Positions 5,912 to 6,815 of a DNA stretch of 6,815 nt are shown here, piece by piece; the stretch's first letter is position 1; every line of letters begins with the position of its first letter. Position numbers and translations under genes: made by a program. Source of the stretch: DASPXY01 sp038227745. Its GTDB lineage: Bacteria; Planctomycetota; Planctomycetia; Gemmatales; Gemmataceae. Below the pieces are notes generated by a model. It did not search any database and was not told the origin of the DNA. It was given only the letters and a program-made list of their open reading frames with translations. The stretch is taken from the NCBI GenBank assembly GCA_038227745.1, contig JBBRPS010000572.1, positions 1 to 6,815 on the forward strand, written 5' to 3'.

Positions 5912-6639
5912 CCTTGACCGATTCGGCCCGCGAGATTGCACCGGGCGTGTACAGTCTGAGCCAGCGCCAGGGCGGCCACGTCCACGCTTTTCTGCTGGAC
6001 GAGGGTGATGGATTGACCATTCTGGACACCCTCTACGACACGGACGCCCACCGCGTTCTCGACGCGCTCAAGGCCTTGAACCGGCCCGTCACCGATCTGA
6101 AAAACATAATCCTGACGCACGGCCACCGCTCCCACCTGGGCGGCCTGGCCGTCCTCAAGAAGCTGAGCGGGGCGACGGTCTACGCCCATACGTGGGAGGC
6201 GGACATCATCGCTGGCGAGCGCGAGGCCCAGCGTGTCAGCCCCCTGCCGCGCCGCCCGCTGCGTGCGTACCCGCTGCAACTGGGGCTGGCCCTGGGTTTC
6301 GGCAAGCATCCGCCCTGCGCGGTGGATCGGCCCCTGAAGGACGGCGACCACGTCGGCCCCGTGGACATCCTGCACGTGCCGGGCCACACGCCGGGCAGTC
6401 TGGCCTTCTACTGGCCCGCCCGAAAGGCCCTCTTCGCCGGCGACATCATCGCCACCTGGCCACGCTTCGAGCCGGGCTGGAAAGGGTTCACCCTGAACTT
6501 CAAACAGAGCCGCGATTCGCTGGGAAAGCTGACGGAGGTCAGCGCCGCCGAAATCTTGGCCGTTGGCCACGGCGAACCTGTCGTCGGGGCCGGCGCGGAG
6601 CAGGTCCGCGCCGCCTACAAAATGGCCGAAAAGTGGTGA
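5908..6639 (+). CDS. Metallo-beta-lactamase-fold hydrolase with HGHRSH metal motif
   Basis: This is a 243-residue cytoplasmic protein (no signal peptide) with the metallo-beta-lactamase fold, of the glyoxalase II/lactonase-like kind that hydrolyses thioesters, lactones or related bonds. An N-terminal strand pair (GVYSLSQRQGGHVHAFLL, 13-30) leads to LTILDT (36-41). The metal site consists of THGHRSH (70-76), H160 in VPGHTPGS, D179 in AGDII and H221 in VGHGEP. The usual HxHxDH Asp, a ligand of the second metal, is Ser75 here, so metal 2 may be weakly bound or absent, although all other ligands remain. The gene overlaps the membrane dioxygenase by four bases and shares its promoter, so the two are probably made together. 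It may process a lipid oxidation product or a conjugate of one; this is inference. Only 45 bases separate its stop from an insertion sequence. Fold is confident; substrate unknown. Confidence 0.92.
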   Translation: MTLTDSAREIAPGVYSLSQRQGGHVHAFLLDEGDGLTILDTLYDTDAHRVLDALKALNRPVTDLKNIILTHGHRSHLGGLAVLKKLSGATVYAHTWEADIIAGEREAQRVSPLPRRPLRAYPLQLGLALGFGKHPPCAVDRPLKDGDHVGPVDILHVPGHTPGSLAFYWPARKALFAGDIIATWPRFEPGWKGFTLNFKQSRDSLGKLTEVSAAEILAVGHGEPVVGAGAEQVRAAYKMAEKW

Positions 6640-6650
6640 GGAACCGCTCG

Positions 6651-6659
6651 TGGTATACT
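6651..6659 (+). promoter_or_regulatory. Orphan extended -10 element (TGGTATACT)
   Basis: TG (6651-6652), one base, then TATACT (6654-6659) makes an extended -10 with five of six consensus bases, the same design as the element at 2870. The hexamer 17 bases upstream (AAGTGG) is not a good -35. It starts 11 bases after the MBL stop codon and points into the insertion sequence that begins 25 bases downstream, so any gene it served has been separated from it. The core GTATAC is palindromic, so minus-strand activity is also possible. Confidence 0.35.
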
Positions 6660-6683
6660 CACCGCGGGGTGACTCGACACTAG

Positions 6684-6815
6684 GAGCGTGTCCGAGAATT
6701 AGCCCAGGGGCTTCCCTTGGCCCCGCTCAATCCGCCTATTTGCCTCTTTTGCGATTTCTTAATTCTTACTCGGGGCGCAGCCGTAGCGCCAGAGCTTGAG
6801 CAGGTTATGCGTCAA
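6684..6815 (-). mobile_element. End of an insertion sequence, cut by the window edge
   Basis: The sequence from 6684 (GAGCGTGTCCGAGAATTAGC) has the look of an IS terminal inverted repeat, and a transposase C-terminus on the minus strand lies 75 bases inside it. CTAG at 6680-6683 immediately outside is a candidate target duplication. The non-coding stretch 6684-6758 is more A/T-rich than the host genes in its inner half and holds a GGGGC/GCCCC hairpin (6707-6711 with 6720-6724), which could limit read-through from outside. The other end is not in the window, so neither the inverted repeat nor the duplication can be verified here. The family is probably an IS5- or IS1182-like DDE element, judged from the transposase tail alone. 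Confidence 0.6.
6759..6815 (-). CDS. Transposase C-terminal fragment (DDE type), partial
   Basis: Reading leftwards from the window edge, the minus strand encodes LTHNLLKLWRYGCAPSKN followed by TAA (6761-6759). The THNLLKLWR block is the kind of ending seen after the last catalytic Glu in IS5/IS1182-like DDE transposases, where a C-terminal helix reads HNLLKL(F/W)R. Only 18 codons are visible; the start, and whether the gene is intact, lie outside. The enzyme would cut and rejoin the ends of its own element. The motif and the adjoining terminal repeat candidate support each other, but so short a fragment cannot settle the family. Confidence 0.6.
   Translation of the reverse strand: MTHNLLKLWRYGCAPSKN

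Noticed and set aside
1..6815. CRISPR array, tRNA or rRNA genes, toxin-antitoxin or defence system
   Set aside because: No regularly spaced repeats, cloverleaf or rRNA-like sequence were seen, and the Uma2 protein alone is not evidence of a defence island.

Overview
The window looks like chromosomal DNA from a GC-rich planctomycete, probably near the Gemmataceae. This is an inference from the Uma2-type protein, whose sequence style (IPPSAYTLSGF, FIDMSPEE, YWIIDARG) recalls the large Uma2 families of those genomes, from the long intergenic spacers, and from the mix of secreted and membrane-fused enzymes. No rRNA or tRNA is present to confirm it.

Layout. Positions 1-250 carry no convincing gene but open with a perfect 14-bp inverted repeat. 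A secreted zinc metallopeptidase-like protein (251-2068, +) follows and ends inside a 10-bp perfect hairpin. It converges on a Uma2-family putative nuclease (2086-2823, -). The 550-bp spacer 2824-3373 holds an extended -10 promoter, a 20-codon ORF with a textbook Shine-Dalgarno (2915-2977), several short hairpins, a possible decayed coding fragment, and a good sigma70-type promoter at 3315-3344.

That second promoter drives the most interesting part, a two-gene operon. The first gene (3374-5911) encodes about 845 residues: six or seven transmembrane segments fused to a heme peroxidase-fold domain. The soluble domain matches fatty acid alpha-dioxygenases and cyclooxygenases more than ordinary peroxidases. 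It has the distal Q/H pair, a Ca-site-like loop, the carboxylate-binding IHTVEWT segment and the YRMH motif, in which the tyrosine is the fatty acid radical residue and the histidine the heme ligand. The second gene (5908-6639) overlaps it by ATGA and encodes a metallo-beta-lactamase-fold hydrolase whose metal motif reads HGHRSH instead of HxHxDH. Together they suggest an uncharacterised membrane lipid-oxygenation module, with the MBL protein acting on, or protecting against, its products. The pairing is seen directly; the pathway is inference.

At the right edge an insertion sequence begins at about 6684. Its minus-strand transposase is visible only as the last 18 residues. It sits just downstream of an orphan extended -10 element, so it appears to have separated that promoter from its former gene.
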